Shown here in pieces: positions 9,623 to 19,900 of a stretch of DNA of 64,000 bases. Below the pieces are notes generated by a model. That model did no database searches, was not told where the DNA came from, and saw only the letters and a list, made by a program, of their open reading frames with translations. The translations under genes and the position numbers were made by a program. The stretch comes from Bartonella sp. HY328 (GTDB lineage Bacteria > Pseudomonadota > Alphaproteobacteria > Rhizobiales > Rhizobiaceae), in the NCBI RefSeq assembly GCF_025449335.1, contig NZ_CP104883.1, forward strand, positions 2,224,501 to 2,288,500, given 5' to 3'. How positions within the stretch are numbered: the first letter of the stretch is position 1; the number at the start of each line of letters is the position of its first letter.

Positions 9623-9934
9623 ATTTCACCTTTTAATTGCTAACGTCTTTTTTAAAAAATAAAGCCAACGGCGATGTTATATTGTGGGCAAAAACCAAGC
9701 TATACTCAATTCCGCCAACAATTATCAATATCATGATGACTTTTATCCAACATGACATATTTAACTAATCAGAATAATTTATAAAATTGAAATAAAAGTT
9801 GGGAAATCGCCCAATACTCAATCTGAAAAAGGAATAAATAAAATGACCGCAATAGCGGCAAGCTTTCTTAATTCTTAGCTGTAAAATTTTTTAGATCTGA
9901 ACCTATTCTATTTGCCCGACTTAGTACGACGAAC
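9623..9934. other. gene-free stretch between the MFS and merR genes
   Basis: AT-rich, no tRNA signature and no domain-bearing ORF. A short CCGC-AATA-GCGG hairpin at about 9847-9858 could be a weak end signal for the merR transcript. An 11-codon ORF starting at 9843 has an AAGGAA upstream but nothing else to support it. Confidence 0.4.
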
Positions 9935-10447
9935 TCATTGGCTACGAGCGCGATCGAGAAGCCGCTTGCACTCAATCAGCTCAAACAGAGCTTCTTGCAA
10001 TAGGGTTGAGCTATCCTTGGATAGTTTTGGTTTACGAACGCCTAATGCTTCGTCATCTTTAACAAGACCAAAGAACTTGCGGCCGGTTTTGTTATCAGGA
10101 ATAATATCATCGGGAAATAAATCCTCCGACTGTTCTTGCTGCTTTTTACGGGCAATTTCTTCAGCAGCATCAATATTACCCTGCCCAATAGCAGCAACAA
10201 AGGCAACCCCGTTATCTTTTAATAGCTTCTGCACGCCTTTAATTGTGTAGCCCTCATCATAAAGAAGCCGTTTAATGCCGGTAATTAAATCAACATCATT
10301 GGGTCGGTAAAAACGTCGCCCCCCTGCTCTTTTCATTGGCTTCACTTGCGGGAAGCGCGTCTCCCAAAATCGCAAAACATGCTGCGGAATCCCAAGCATA
10401 TCAGCAACTTCGCTAATTGTACGAAATGCTTCAGGACTTTTTTCCAT
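9935..10447 (-). CDS. MerR-family transcriptional regulator of the plsX-fabH-ihfA locus
   Basis: A 170-residue protein with an N-terminal winged helix-turn-helix (about residues 9-75: ISEVADMLGIP, RFWETRFP, RRFYRPNDV), then a charged linker and no cysteine cluster, so it is not a metal sensor. In Rhizobiales this regulator commonly sits immediately after ihfA, as here. The start ATG is preceded by CAGGAGC. Target genes are unknown. Confidence 0.88.
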   Translation of the reverse strand: MEKSPEAFRTISEVADMLGIPQHVLRFWETRFPQVKPMKRAGGRRFYRPNDVDLITGIKRLLYDEGYTIKGVQKLLKDNGVAFVAAIGQGNIDAAEEIARKKQQEQSEDLFPDDIIPDNKTGRKFFGLVKDDEALGVRKPKLSKDSSTLLQEALFELIECKRLLDRARSQ

Positions 10448-10639
10448 GACATATGCTCCTGCGTGAAAAAATTCATTCTCATTTTGGGGATGAGAAATGT
10501 AAATACGACCAATAAGTTACTTTATTAATGACTGATTTGCTTATAAAAATCAATAAAGCTGAAATGACTTATGAAACTATCCGAATAAAAGCAAGTTTGC
10601 CATTTCAATCAGATAAAAAAATAAAAAGCCTTTTAAATG

Positions 10640-10666
10640 AAAATGACCGGACAAGCCGATCATTTT
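10640..10666 (-). terminator. hairpin after ihfA
   Basis: AAAATGATCGG pairs with CCGGTCATTTT (one mismatch) around five bases; reading on the minus strand it ends in TTTTCATTT, 54 bases past the ihfA stop. It would separate ihfA from merR transcription. Confidence 0.65.
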
Positions 10667-10719
10667 GTTACTACAAATATAAAATGCTTCGCAGAGCAAA
10701 GAATGCTTCGTTATTCAAC

Positions 10720-11028
10720 TTATTTGCTAGCAGCATGACCATCTATAACGCGCTTTTTAAGCACATTAGATGCCTTAAAAGTCATAACACGGCGTGGACA
10801 AATTGGCACTTCTTCACCGGTTTTAGGATTACGGCCAATACGCTCATTCTTATCACGCACCTGAAACGTTGCAAATGAAGACAATTTTACTGTCTCCCCC
10901 TTTACAATCGCGTTACAGACCTCATCAATGATCATTTCAACCAAAGCTGCAGACTCTGTCCGTGATAATCCGACTTCCCTGCAGACTGCATCAGCTAAAT
11001 CTGCACGTGTTACGGTTTTACCTGCCAT
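10720..11028 (-). CDS. ihfA: integration host factor alpha subunit
   Basis: A 102-residue DNA-bending protein of the HU/IHF family. It shows the TVTRADLADAV start, the dimer helices, the RNPKTGEEVPI beta-arm with the intercalating proline and the R-VMTFKAS segment typical of IhfA. It works with IhfB in recombination, replication and promoter architecture. AAAGGA precedes the ATG. It lies downstream of fabH, the usual alphaproteobacterial position. Confidence 0.95.
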   Translation of the reverse strand: MAGKTVTRADLADAVCREVGLSRTESAALVEMIIDEVCNAIVKGETVKLSSFATFQVRDKNERIGRNPKTGEEVPICPRRVMTFKASNVLKKRVIDGHAASK

Positions 11029-11132
11029 AACTCGTAATCCTTTAAATTTTAATTACATACTTAATTTGTTTATACTTTTTCTATTCAAACGGTCAAGACT
11101 CTTTTGCAAGCAAACGCTGAATAAATGCATTT

Positions 11133-12104
11133 TTACCAGCGTAATAAGATCGCACCCCAAGTAAAGCCGCCGCCCATTGCTTCAAGCAATACGAGATCAC
11201 CTTTTTTAATCCGCCCATCCTTAACGGCAGCCTCAAGCGCCAGTGGAACTGAAGCTGCAGATGTATTGCCATGCTGATTAACAGTGATAACCACTTTACT
11301 ATCAGGAATATTCATTTTTTTGGCTGAAGCGTCAATAATTCTTTTATTAGCTTGATGGGGAACGAACCAATCAAGATCATCAACACTAACCTTAGCAATG
11401 GCAAAACAATCTTCAATCACATCAGTAATCATACCTACCGCATGTTTAAAGACTTCACGCCCTTGCATCCGCAAATGGCCAGTGGTTTGCGTTGTCGATG
11501 GACCGCCATCAACAAAAAGCTTTTCCATATGCGAACCATCAGAACGCAATTTGGCAGCTAAAATGCCACGATCACCGGTCGTGCCTTTTTCATCTAACGC
11601 TTCAACAATAACAGCTCCAGCACCATCACCGAATAGAACACATGTCGTGCGGTCCTGCCAGTCTAGAATGCGCGAGAAAGTTTCAGCACCAATAACTAAA
11701 ACACGTTTTGCCATTTGCGCGCGCACATAATTATCAGCCGTTGCAAGAGCAAAGACGAAACCAGAACATACCGCCTGCATATCAAAAGCAAAACCATGTT
11801 TCATCCCGAGCGCATGCTGGATTTCAGTCGCGGATGAGGGAAAAGTATGATTAGGTGTTGCCGTTGCCAAAATGATAAGATCAATATCATCAATGGTTAA
11901 ATTGGCATTTGCTAGGGCAGCTTGCGCCGCTTTTACACCTAAAGAAACAGTTGTTTCATCAGGATCGGCAATATATCTTTGCTCAATACCAGTACGTTGG
12001 ACAATCCAAGCATCTGAGGTTTCAACAATATTTTCAAGCTCGGAGTTTTTCACAACCCGGCGCGGCAAAGCAGCACCAATACCGCAAATCACAGATCGTA
12101 TCAT
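11133..12104 (-). CDS. fabH: beta-ketoacyl-ACP synthase III
   Basis: A 323-residue enzyme starting fatty-acid synthesis by condensing acetyl-CoA with malonyl-ACP. The catalytic triad is visible: Cys in AVCSGF near residue 112, His in VPHQANKRI near 244 and Asn in HGNTSAAS near 275. GGGFTWGA lies at the C-terminus. GAGGT is well placed before the ATG. It is 57 bases downstream of plsX and probably co-transcribed with it. Confidence 0.96.
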   Translation of the reverse strand: MIRSVICGIGAALPRRVVKNSELENIVETSDAWIVQRTGIEQRYIADPDETTVSLGVKAAQAALANANLTIDDIDLIILATATPNHTFPSSATEIQHALGMKHGFAFDMQAVCSGFVFALATADNYVRAQMAKRVLVIGAETFSRILDWQDRTTCVLFGDGAGAVIVEALDEKGTTGDRGILAAKLRSDGSHMEKLFVDGGPSTTQTTGHLRMQGREVFKHAVGMITDVIEDCFAIAKVSVDDLDWFVPHQANKRIIDASAKKMNIPDSKVVITVNQHGNTSAASVPLALEAAVKDGRIKKGDLVLLEAMGGGFTWGAILLRW

Positions 12105-12161
12105 TCTATAAACCTCAATTACCCGCTTTTCGCGGTTTTATAATCTCTTTATTCAAAACAA

Positions 12162-13217
12162 TCATTCGCCGTTCTCCTCGTCCGACAATGATAGTTTGCT
12201 CTTATGCTCGCGAAAATATGCAAGATCAACTGCAATTTTTTCAAGAAGGTCATTACGTACCATTTCGTGCCCAACACGTAAAGCAGAAGCGAAGCCTTCT
12301 GCATCGGTTCCGCCATGGCTTTTTATAACAACACCATTAAGACCAAGCAAAACACCGCCATTTACCCGACCTGGATCCAGCTTTTCACGCAAGGTTTTAA
12401 AAGCGCTTTTTGAAAAAAGATAGCCAATTTTTGTCCAAATTGAGCGCTGCATAGCCTGTTTTAAAATTTCAGCAATCTGCCTCGCGGTTCCCTCAGCAGC
12501 TTTCAATGCAATATTGCCGGTAAAACCCTCAGTCACCACAACATCGACAGTACCTTTGCCTATATCATTCCCCTCGACAAATCCCTTATATTCCAGCCCT
12601 TCAAGCTCAACTTGCTTTAAGATTTGACCCGCTTTTTTAATGTCATCAAGTCCTTTAACCTCTTCCACACCAACATTTAGCAAGCCAACAGTCGGACGTT
12701 TGATTCCATAAAGTGCACGGCACATACCAGCGCCCATAACCGCAAGATCAATCAGCTGATTCGCATCTGCTCCAATCGTAGCACCAATATCAAGTACAAT
12801 GCCTTCACCGCGTAAATTGGGCCAAATACCTGCAATACCAGGGCGCTCAGCCTCTGCCAACATGCGTAAAGAAAAATAAGACATTGCCATTAAAGCACCG
12901 GTATTACCAGCGGAAACACAGGCATCTGCCTCACCTTTTTTAACCGCCTCAACAGCAAACCACATGGAAGACTTATTTCGACCATTGCGCAAAGCTTGAC
13001 TTGGCTTTTCTTCCATTCCTGTAGCCGTTTCAGTCGCAATAAAGGTTGAAACAGCTTTTAACTGCGGATATTTAGCCAATACAGGTTCAACCTGATCTGC
13101 CAAACCATAAAAAATAAGTTCCATATCGGGATAGTGTTTGATCGCGATCGCGGCACCGGCTATTGTCACTTCTGGGCCGATATCACCCCCCATCGCATCG
13201 ACAGCAATTTTGATCAC
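12162..13217 (-). CDS. plsX: phosphate acyltransferase PlsX
   Basis: A 351-residue enzyme that turns acyl-ACP into acyl-phosphate for glycerolipid synthesis, acting as a peripheral membrane protein. It begins IKIAVDAMGGDIGPE, the family hallmark, and contains GNTGALMA and VVTEGFTGNIALKA. The start is a GTG with AGGA nine bases upstream. It lies between DUF177 and fabH, a conserved order. Confidence 0.96.
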   Translation of the reverse strand: MIKIAVDAMGGDIGPEVTIAGAAIAIKHYPDMELIFYGLADQVEPVLAKYPQLKAVSTFIATETATGMEEKPSQALRNGRNKSSMWFAVEAVKKGEADACVSAGNTGALMAMSYFSLRMLAEAERPGIAGIWPNLRGEGIVLDIGATIGADANQLIDLAVMGAGMCRALYGIKRPTVGLLNVGVEEVKGLDDIKKAGQILKQVELEGLEYKGFVEGNDIGKGTVDVVVTEGFTGNIALKAAEGTARQIAEILKQAMQRSIWTKIGYLFSKSAFKTLREKLDPGRVNGGVLLGLNGVVIKSHGGTDAEGFASALRVGHEMVRNDLLEKIAVDLAYFREHKSKLSLSDEENGE

Positions 13218-13341
13218 AAGTATTATTCCTGATTAATTGGTAAAGTTATTTGTAAATATTATTAAGGTAAAGTAAGCCTAAATAAGTGGCAAAAATAGCG
13301 CTTTTATAACCACAAACAACAATTAATTTAACATTTTTCAA

Positions 13342-13911
13342 TTATGATTGCTTTAAACCACTTAAAACGGCAAAAGGTGACGGTTCTTTTTCGTCATCAA
13401 CATCACTACTCCCAAATTCAGCGCTTTCAAACTCAACGCCCGCAGCGCGGGGATAAGAATCAATAGACAACTCAAAAAATTCTTCAACAATGGCACCTAC
13501 ATCAATCTCGGTGCCTTTAAAACTATCCGGACTATCAGGCCCATCTGGATCTAGAAACAATTCATGGGCGTTATTATGTACAACTTCAGATAGGCGACTA
13601 CCTTCGGGCACCAGAATGAGTTCAATATCTTCATTAATAACACTTTCTACCGGCTGTGCACTAACAATACACTCCTGTGTTATTTCTGCATGCAATTTAC
13701 CGCTAAGTTTAACACCCTGACGTTTCCACGGATTAACGTGAATTTTTGCCTCAAAAATTGCAATATTAAGCAAATTATGGTTTTTAGCCAATGCTTGGCG
13801 TTCTTTTTCATCAGTTTTTAAAGTTAAGTCAACGCCCTTAGGTGGCAATGAGCGGACATTGACGGGAAATGTCAAAGCAAATTCCATAAGAGAGTTCGCA
13901 TTATTTGACAT
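13342..13911 (-). CDS. DUF177 (YceD) family protein
   Basis: A protein of the DUF177/YceD family, which in many bacteria is encoded beside rpmF or plsX and in plants and E. coli is linked to 23S rRNA handling. Visible hallmarks are the ITQECIVSAQPVESVINEDIE segment with its conserved Cys and an acidic tail. The start is set at the ATG at 13911 (MSNNAN, 189 residues) because AAAGGA lies just upstream; an in-frame TTG at 13926 would place that Shine-Dalgarno site inside the gene. Confidence 0.85.
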   Translation of the reverse strand: MSNNANSLMEFALTFPVNVRSLPPKGVDLTLKTDEKERQALAKNHNLLNIAIFEAKIHVNPWKRQGVKLSGKLHAEITQECIVSAQPVESVINEDIELILVPEGSRLSEVVHNNAHELFLDPDGPDSPDSFKGTEIDVGAIVEEFFELSIDSYPRAAGVEFESAEFGSSDVDDEKEPSPFAVLSGLKQS

Positions 13912-14362
13912 GATAAATCCTTTCAACTGTTCATTAGATCACCGCGTTTTGCAGATTTTTTAAAAGCTTATAGCGATTTTCAGCCTAAATCCAACTTAAA
14001 AATAAATGTAGTATAAAACTTAGCACAAAACATTAAAACAAATACCTAAATTAATGCTCTTTTTGCAACCAAAAGTTGGCGATAAATAGGTGATATTCAT
14101 GCAAATTAAATACAAAAATTTAGATTTTAATGATTTTTCATATAAATTCGCCTTGCTGATGCCAATATCTGTCTATTAAAGTAAAAACGATTATTTATTT
14201 GAAATGGTCAAAATTATCAAAGAATTTATGGTTTTTGTCTGGATAGATGAGAATTTTGCGTATATCTGAGGTTGCAAATAGATTAAAGCTAGTTTACCTC
14301 ATAAGCAGCTTTAAATAACCTAACAGGGCCAGCCCTAAACCATGCCATAAAAGGAGATGTCC
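13912..14362. other. divergent spacer between DUF177 and bamE
   Basis: AT-rich spacer between two divergent genes, which must hold both promoters. A 26-codon ORF at 14099-14179 has an AGGTGA upstream but no other support. In many Rhizobiales a cytochrome bc1 assembly chaperone (CBP3 family) gene lies here; none is present. Confidence 0.4.
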
Positions 14363-14866
14363 TTGTCGCGCATAAATTTTGCCCGAAAGCGTTTTAAAAA
14401 CGGAATAACCATTGCATTGCTTGCTGGTGTTGCTTTTGCGACAACCGCCTGCAATTCAACTGATCTTCTAAAAACAAGCCAAACCTTTGTTGAAGGTTAT
14501 GTGGTTGATCAAGACGCTCTTGATTCTATTCCAGTTGGTTCAAGCCGTGATCAAGTATTGCTTGCTCTTGGCACGCCTTCAACAACCGCAATTTTTGACA
14601 ATGAAGTCTTTTATTATATTTCGCAAACACGCTACCGCGGTGCGCAATTTATGAAAGCCAAAATTGTCGATCGCAAAATTTTGGCAATTTATTTTGACAA
14701 TAAAGGCATCGTCAAGAAAATTGCAAATTATGGCTTGCAAGATGGACGGTTGTTTGACTTCGCGTCAAATACCACCCCAACCGGTGGTCGCGATCAGTCA
14801 TTCCTTAACCAGTTGATCGTTGGTTCATCGGCAGCACCAGCTGGCCTTCCAACAACAGGTCGTTAA
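14363..14866 (+). CDS. bamE: outer-membrane assembly lipoprotein BamE (SmpA/OmlA)
   Basis: Small lipoprotein of the Bam complex that folds beta-barrel proteins into the outer membrane. An N-terminal hydrophobic signal ends at the Cys of FATTAC. The SmpA/OmlA domain follows: EGYVVDQDALDSIPVGSSRDQVLLALGTPS, then VFYYISQ and the I-AIYFDNKGIV strand. AAGGAG ends directly at an ATG (14357), which leaves no spacing; the TTG six bases further on at 14363 is correctly spaced and gives 167 residues. Confidence 0.9.
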   Translation: MSRINFARKRFKNGITIALLAGVAFATTACNSTDLLKTSQTFVEGYVVDQDALDSIPVGSSRDQVLLALGTPSTTAIFDNEVFYYISQTRYRGAQFMKAKIVDRKILAIYFDNKGIVKKIANYGLQDGRLFDFASNTTPTGGRDQSFLNQLIVGSSAAPAGLPTTGR

Positions 14867-14879
14867 GCAAAGATTATAG

Positions 14880-14913
14880 ATGCATGCACTTTAGCAACTT
14901 AACGTGCATGCAT
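14880..14913 (+). terminator. hairpin after bamE
   Basis: A perfect 10-bp stem, ATGCATGCAC with GTGCATGCAT, around a 14-base loop, 14 bases past the bamE stop. It lacks a strong T run, so it could also be an mRNA-end stabiliser. Confidence 0.55.
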
Positions 14914-15062
14914 ATTTACTTATTAAACCAATATTGATTAAGGCGATATTGGCCTTGATGATGTATTGCACTATGCAATTCAAATCACCTTATAACTTGC
15001 AACTATAGCAAGAGCGCATGAAAAAAGCCTAAGCACTTTATAATCCTATCAGTGCAAAAAAT

Positions 15063-15377
15063 TCAAATATTTTGAAATAATAAATAGCCCAAAATACTAG
15101 CAATGATAGCCACGAATAGGCTTCGGGTCACAAATCCAGCGACAACTGATGCCAATGTTGCAAGCAAGGCAACAGACACACCAAAAGACGTCACTTCATC
15201 CTTGCCCATAACCTCTACTGCAATAATAGCGGTTAAAATAGCGGTTGGCACAAATGATAGCCAATTGCGTATGATAATCGGAAATGGGCGATGCGCCAAA
15301 ACCAAAATTGGAAAAACACGAATAATAAATGTAACCAATGCTGCCGCTGCAATAGCTGCAAATATGTTATGCGTCAT
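15063..15377 (-). CDS. azlD: AzlD-family branched-chain amino acid export subunit
   Basis: A 104-residue membrane protein with three to four hydrophobic helices and the AzlD signature region (FIIRVFPILVLAHRPFP, then FVPTAILTAIIAVEV). AzlD is the small partner of AzlC in branched-chain amino acid efflux. Its ATG lies inside the last codons of azlC (11-bp overlap), so translation is coupled. Confidence 0.85.
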   Translation of the reverse strand: MTHNIFAAIAAAALVTFIIRVFPILVLAHRPFPIIIRNWLSFVPTAILTAIIAVEVMGKDEVTSFGVSVALLATLASVVAGFVTRSLFVAIIASILGYLLFQNI

Positions 15378-16131
15378 TGTTTTTAACCTTGGTCTTTTTG
15401 GTGCGCCACATTAAAAGAATGGTAGCAATTGTTGCAGCGACCATCGTTGCAATAAGAGTAGAAAGGTTCTCTAATATTTTATCCGACGAAAAAATATCAT
15501 GGGTCAAAACAATAACTGCAATGGCAATCGCCATAACGATTAGGTCAAGAATACGCGTACGGCTAGCAAACCAACCGAGTAATAGCAAGCCAACAAACAT
15601 CCCAACTAAGCTAAAAGAAAAACTATCGCGTAACCAAAGCGGTAAAAGCGAAGCAAAAAAACTTCCAACTAAATTAGCAAAAATCCAGCTTAACCATGCG
15701 GTTACATTAAGACCAAGAAGCCAATAAAATGGCAAACTATTATTATTTTTTATCGCATATTGCGAGGCAACACCAAAGGTCTCATCGGTAATTAATGCAC
15801 CAGCAACAAGCTTTTCCCACCAAGAAGACTTGGAAAAAAATTGAGACATATAAGTATTAATCAGCAAATAACGTAAATTTATAAACCCCACCGCCAATGC
15901 AATTGCAATTACCCCCGCTCCGGCAGCGGCAAATTGATAAAATAAAAATTGCGCCGATCCCGCATAGATAAAAACACTCATCATAGCGATTTCAAATGTA
16001 GAAAAACCAGTCACATTTCCAACAGCACCACAAGCAAAGCCAATAGCCCAATAACCAAGCAATGTTGGAATACAGGCGAGTACTCCTGCATAGACTTGCG
16101 CCATTCTTTTTATTTCATTTTCTTTTTGCAT
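15367..16131 (-). CDS. azlC: AzlC-family branched-chain amino acid permease
   Basis: A 254-residue inner-membrane protein with the AzlC pattern: PTLLGYWAIGFACG near the N-terminus, the SVFIYAGSAQFLFYQF helix, NLRYLLI, and VAGALITDETFGVASQY. It should form the larger subunit of an AzlCD exporter. The ATG at 16131 has a weak ribosome-binding site; an in-frame ATG nine codons later (MAQVYAG) is a possible start. Confidence 0.86.
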   Translation of the reverse strand: MQKENEIKRMAQVYAGVLACIPTLLGYWAIGFACGAVGNVTGFSTFEIAMMSVFIYAGSAQFLFYQFAAAGAGVIAIALAVGFINLRYLLINTYMSQFFSKSSWWEKLVAGALITDETFGVASQYAIKNNNSLPFYWLLGLNVTAWLSWIFANLVGSFFASLLPLWLRDSFSFSLVGMFVGLLLLGWFASRTRILDLIVMAIAIAVIVLTHDIFSSDKILENLSTLIATMVAATIATILLMWRTKKTKVKNNDA

Positions 16132-16430
16132 CGTGATTCTTACTAATCTTGATTCTTAATATTTAACAAAACGCTTTAAAATGGAAATTTGGTTTATAAA
16201 TATGCATAAAACTATGAAATAAGCATTATTTTTGACCTTCGTCATTTTATATAAAATACTTCATAGTTAAGGTGACTTCTTGTGATCGGCTGCTTCTGCA
16301 TCTTCTAATCGGTTTAAGCTTTTTTAGGAAGCGTAAATACCTTAGAAGCATTCTTAGATGTGTAAAAGTGCTTCACAGCATAAAGAAACTCATTTATAGA
16401 TCAAAAAACCATTAATAAGGAGAACTGCCT

Positions 16431-16724
16431 ATGACTGGCTCCAAAGCCGTCACCATCGATCTTGATGCTAGAAGACGCAAAATAATTTTTCGCGCTTGGC
16501 ATCGTGGGATTCGTGAAATGGATCTTATCCTTGGTCAATATGTCGATGCCCATGTGGCACAAATGACAGATCTCGGCCTTGATGAACTAGAACATATTAT
16601 GTCATTTGAAGATCGCGATCTTCTGACATGGGCAACGGGAGAAATTCCTGTGCCTGCAGATGTTGATTCTCCTTTATTTCGAGACATATTAGATTATCGC
16701 ACTAGGATGGAATTTTCTGCCTAA
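16431..16724 (+). CDS. sdhE: succinate dehydrogenase flavinylation factor SdhE
   Basis: A 97-residue cytoplasmic protein that helps attach FAD to SdhA. The RGIREMD stretch carries the RGxxE motif essential in the family, and LLTWATGEIPVP is the conserved C-terminal helix. AAGGAG lies eight bases before the ATG. It precedes mfd, a linkage usual in Rhizobiales, although the recG gene that often accompanies them is absent here. Confidence 0.92.
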   Translation: MTGSKAVTIDLDARRRKIIFRAWHRGIREMDLILGQYVDAHVAQMTDLGLDELEHIMSFEDRDLLTWATGEIPVPADVDSPLFRDILDYRTRMEFSA

Positions 16725-16980
16725 CCATTGATATTCTCAAAAATACAAGCATTTGCAACTTGGTAGATGATAAAACCACCTACCAAAATACATTACGATT
16801 TAAAGCCGCCTGACTTAAAGGCGATAAAGATGACGGTTTAACCCATATGACCTGTTTTAGGTTTGAGTTGTTAAACAATTATTTTGGTCTTTTCTATTGA
16901 TTAAAGTTCAAGATTGCAAAACTGACATTAATAATTGCTAATTTGTAACCAATCCCTCTACCTATCTAAATGATTGAGAC

Positions 16981-19900
16981 ATGGCTGTATTTTCAAAATT
17001 TTTACTTTCGCAAATTTCCGCCCCTCATGTCATCATTGACGACGTGCTGGAAGGTTATCAACCTTTTGCACTTGCAAAATTAGTGGAGGAATCTGGCGGG
17101 CCTATTTTGTTCATTGGTCGTGATGGCCAGAAGCTCGATGATATTGAAAGCGCAATCAAGTTCATCAATCCAGATTTACCAATTTTGCAATTCCCAGCTT
17201 GGGATTGCCTGCCCTATGATCGTGTTTCTCCAAGTCAAGTCATTTCAGCGCGTCGCCTTGCCGCCCTTGGTGCGATGGCAGCATTGCGCGAAAAGCCTCA
17301 TCAGGCACTTATTTTAACGACTGCCAATGCAATTTTACAAAGACTTCCGCCACGCCAAGCCTTACAAGATGAGCTTATTCACGCGCGGCCTGGTCAAAAC
17401 TTTGCTATGGATAAATTGCTTGAACATCTTAGCAAAAATGGGTTTGAGCGGGTTACGACTGTACGCGATATTGGCGAATATGCGGTACGCGGTGGCATTG
17501 TAGATCTTTTTGCGCCAGGCGATAGCGAACCGGTGCGACTTGATTTTTTTGGCGATACGCTTGAAACTATTCGCGCATTTGATCCTGCAAGCCAACGCAC
17601 AACAACGACGCGTAAAAGCTTTTCCTTACAACCAATGAGCGAAATTACACTTTCTAAAGAGCGGATAAGCCATTTTAGAAAAGCCTATATCCAGCGTTTT
17701 GGTGCACCACAGCCAGGTGACGCTCTTTATGAGTCAATCTCTGAAGGTCGTCGTTTCGCTGGCATGGAACATTGGTTGCCATTATTCTTTGACGAGATGG
17801 AAACGATTTTTGATCATTGTGGCGCAATGCCGGTTATCTTTGATCATTTGGCAGCAGAAGCCATGGATGAGCGCCATGCGCTCATTTGCGAATACTACGA
17901 ATCGCGCCGTGAAGGTGAACTTATCAAAGGCACGGCACAGGCAACTCCTTATCATCCGCTAGCACCTGATTTACTTTATCTTTCTCCTGTAAAGCTATTT
18001 GCCGCACAAAAGCAAAGTGGTCAACGCATCGACTTTACGCCTTTTTCGATGCCTGATGTTGGAACTGCTCGTCTTATTCACGCTAAAACAAGCAGCGTGC
18101 GTGACTTTGCACCTGAACGCAATGATGATAATATCAATCTTTTCAGCGCAGTTGTTGATTATCTTGCAGCATTACGGGCAGAGGGTAAAAAAATATTACT
18201 TGCTGGTTGGAGCGAAGGATCGCTTGACCGGCTTTGTCAGATATTAGATGAACATGGCTTGAAAAAAGTCGAAAAAGCCTCATCTCTTGCAATTGTTAAA
18301 GCAACACCGCGTGATCGTATTACTGCTGGCATTGTAACCATTGAGCATGGTTTTGTTGCTGAAGACTTAATCGTCATTGCCGAACAAGATATTCTTGGCG
18401 ACCGACTTATCCGCCAAGCCAAAAGACGCAAGAAAAATGCCAATTTTATTAGCGAATCAACCTCGCTTAATAGCGGCGATATCGTTGTGCATGTCGATCA
18501 TGGTATTGGACGATTTATTGGCCTTAAAACCATTACAGCAGCAGGCGCCCCCCATGATTGTCTTGAACTTCACTATGCTGGCGATGATCGATTATTTCTA
18601 CCTGTTGAAAATATTGAACTATTATCGCGCTTTGGTGGTGAAGCGAGCGAGGCAATGCTTGATAAATTGGGCGGTGTTGCCTGGCAAGCGCGCAAAGCCA
18701 AGCTTAAAAAGCGCCTACTTGAAATGGCAGGTCAACTCATTAAAATTGCAGCTGAACGGCAAATGCGCCATGCGCCCGCGCTTATTCCACCTGCAGGGCT
18801 TTATGACGAATTTATTGCTCGCTTTCCTTATGATGAAACCGAAGACCAGCAAAATGCCATTGATGCAGTGGTTGATGATTTGGGTCTTGGCCGCCCTATG
18901 GACCGCCTTATTTGCGGAGATGTTGGCTTTGGCAAAACTGAAGTTGCTATTCGTGCGGCCTTTGTTGCCGCTCTTAATGGCTATCAAGTTGCCGTTGTCG
19001 TGCCAACCACCCTTCTCTCACGCCAACATTACAAAACCTTTGTGCAACGCTTCCAAGGCCTGCCAATTAATATTGGTCACGCATCGCGCCTTGTCACATC
19101 CAAAGAATTAGCCGCGACTAAAAAGGGCCTTGCCGAAGGAACGGTCGATATTGTTGTCGGTACTCATGCTTTGCTTGGCAAGACTATAGATTTTGCTAAT
19201 TTAGGCATGCTTATTATTGATGAAGAGCAGCATTTTGGTGTTAAGCACAAGGAGCGGTTAAAAGAGCTAAAAAGCGATATTCATGTTTTAACTCTTTCTG
19301 CAACGCCTATTCCACGCACATTGCAACTTGCTTTAACTGGCGTTCGTGAATTATCACTTATTGCAACGCCGCCAGTGGATCGTATGGCTGTGCGCACCTT
19401 TATCTCGCCTTTTGATCCTTTGATTTTGCGTGAAACCTTATTGCGTGAGCATTATCGCGGTGGGCAAAGTTTTTATGTTTGCCCTAGAATTTCAGACCTT
19501 GATGAAGTGCGCGATTTTTTAAGCAACCATGTGCCTGAATTAAAGGTAGCAACCGCTCATGGTCAAATGGCACCAGGTCAGCTAGATGATATAATGAATG
19601 CCTTTTATGATGGGCAATATGATGTATTGCTTTCAACCTCTATTGTTGAATCTGGACTGGATATTCCAACAGCCAATACACTCATCGTTCACCGCGCCGA
19701 CATGTTTGGCCTTGCTGCGCTTTATCAATTACGCGGTCGTGTTGGTCGCTCCAAACAACGTGCTTATGCCTTGTTTACTTTGCCAGCTTCGCGCATGCTC
19801 ACGCCACAAGCAGAGCGGCGTTTAAAAGTATTGCAATCCCTTGATACTCTAGGTGCAGGTTTCCAACTTGCAAGCCACGACATGGATATTCGTGGGGCGG

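Noticed and set aside
9843..9878. 11-codon ORF with AAGGAA upstream, considered as a leader peptide
   Set aside because: No gene follows on the plus strand that it could regulate.
10528..10878. Plus-strand ORF over ihfA
   Set aside because: Its second half is antisense to ihfA and its first half crosses a hairpin; no domain.
14099..14179. 26-codon ORF between DUF177 and bamE with AGGTGA upstream
   Set aside because: Only the ribosome-binding-site-like sequence supports it; the peptide is low complexity and no partner is visible.
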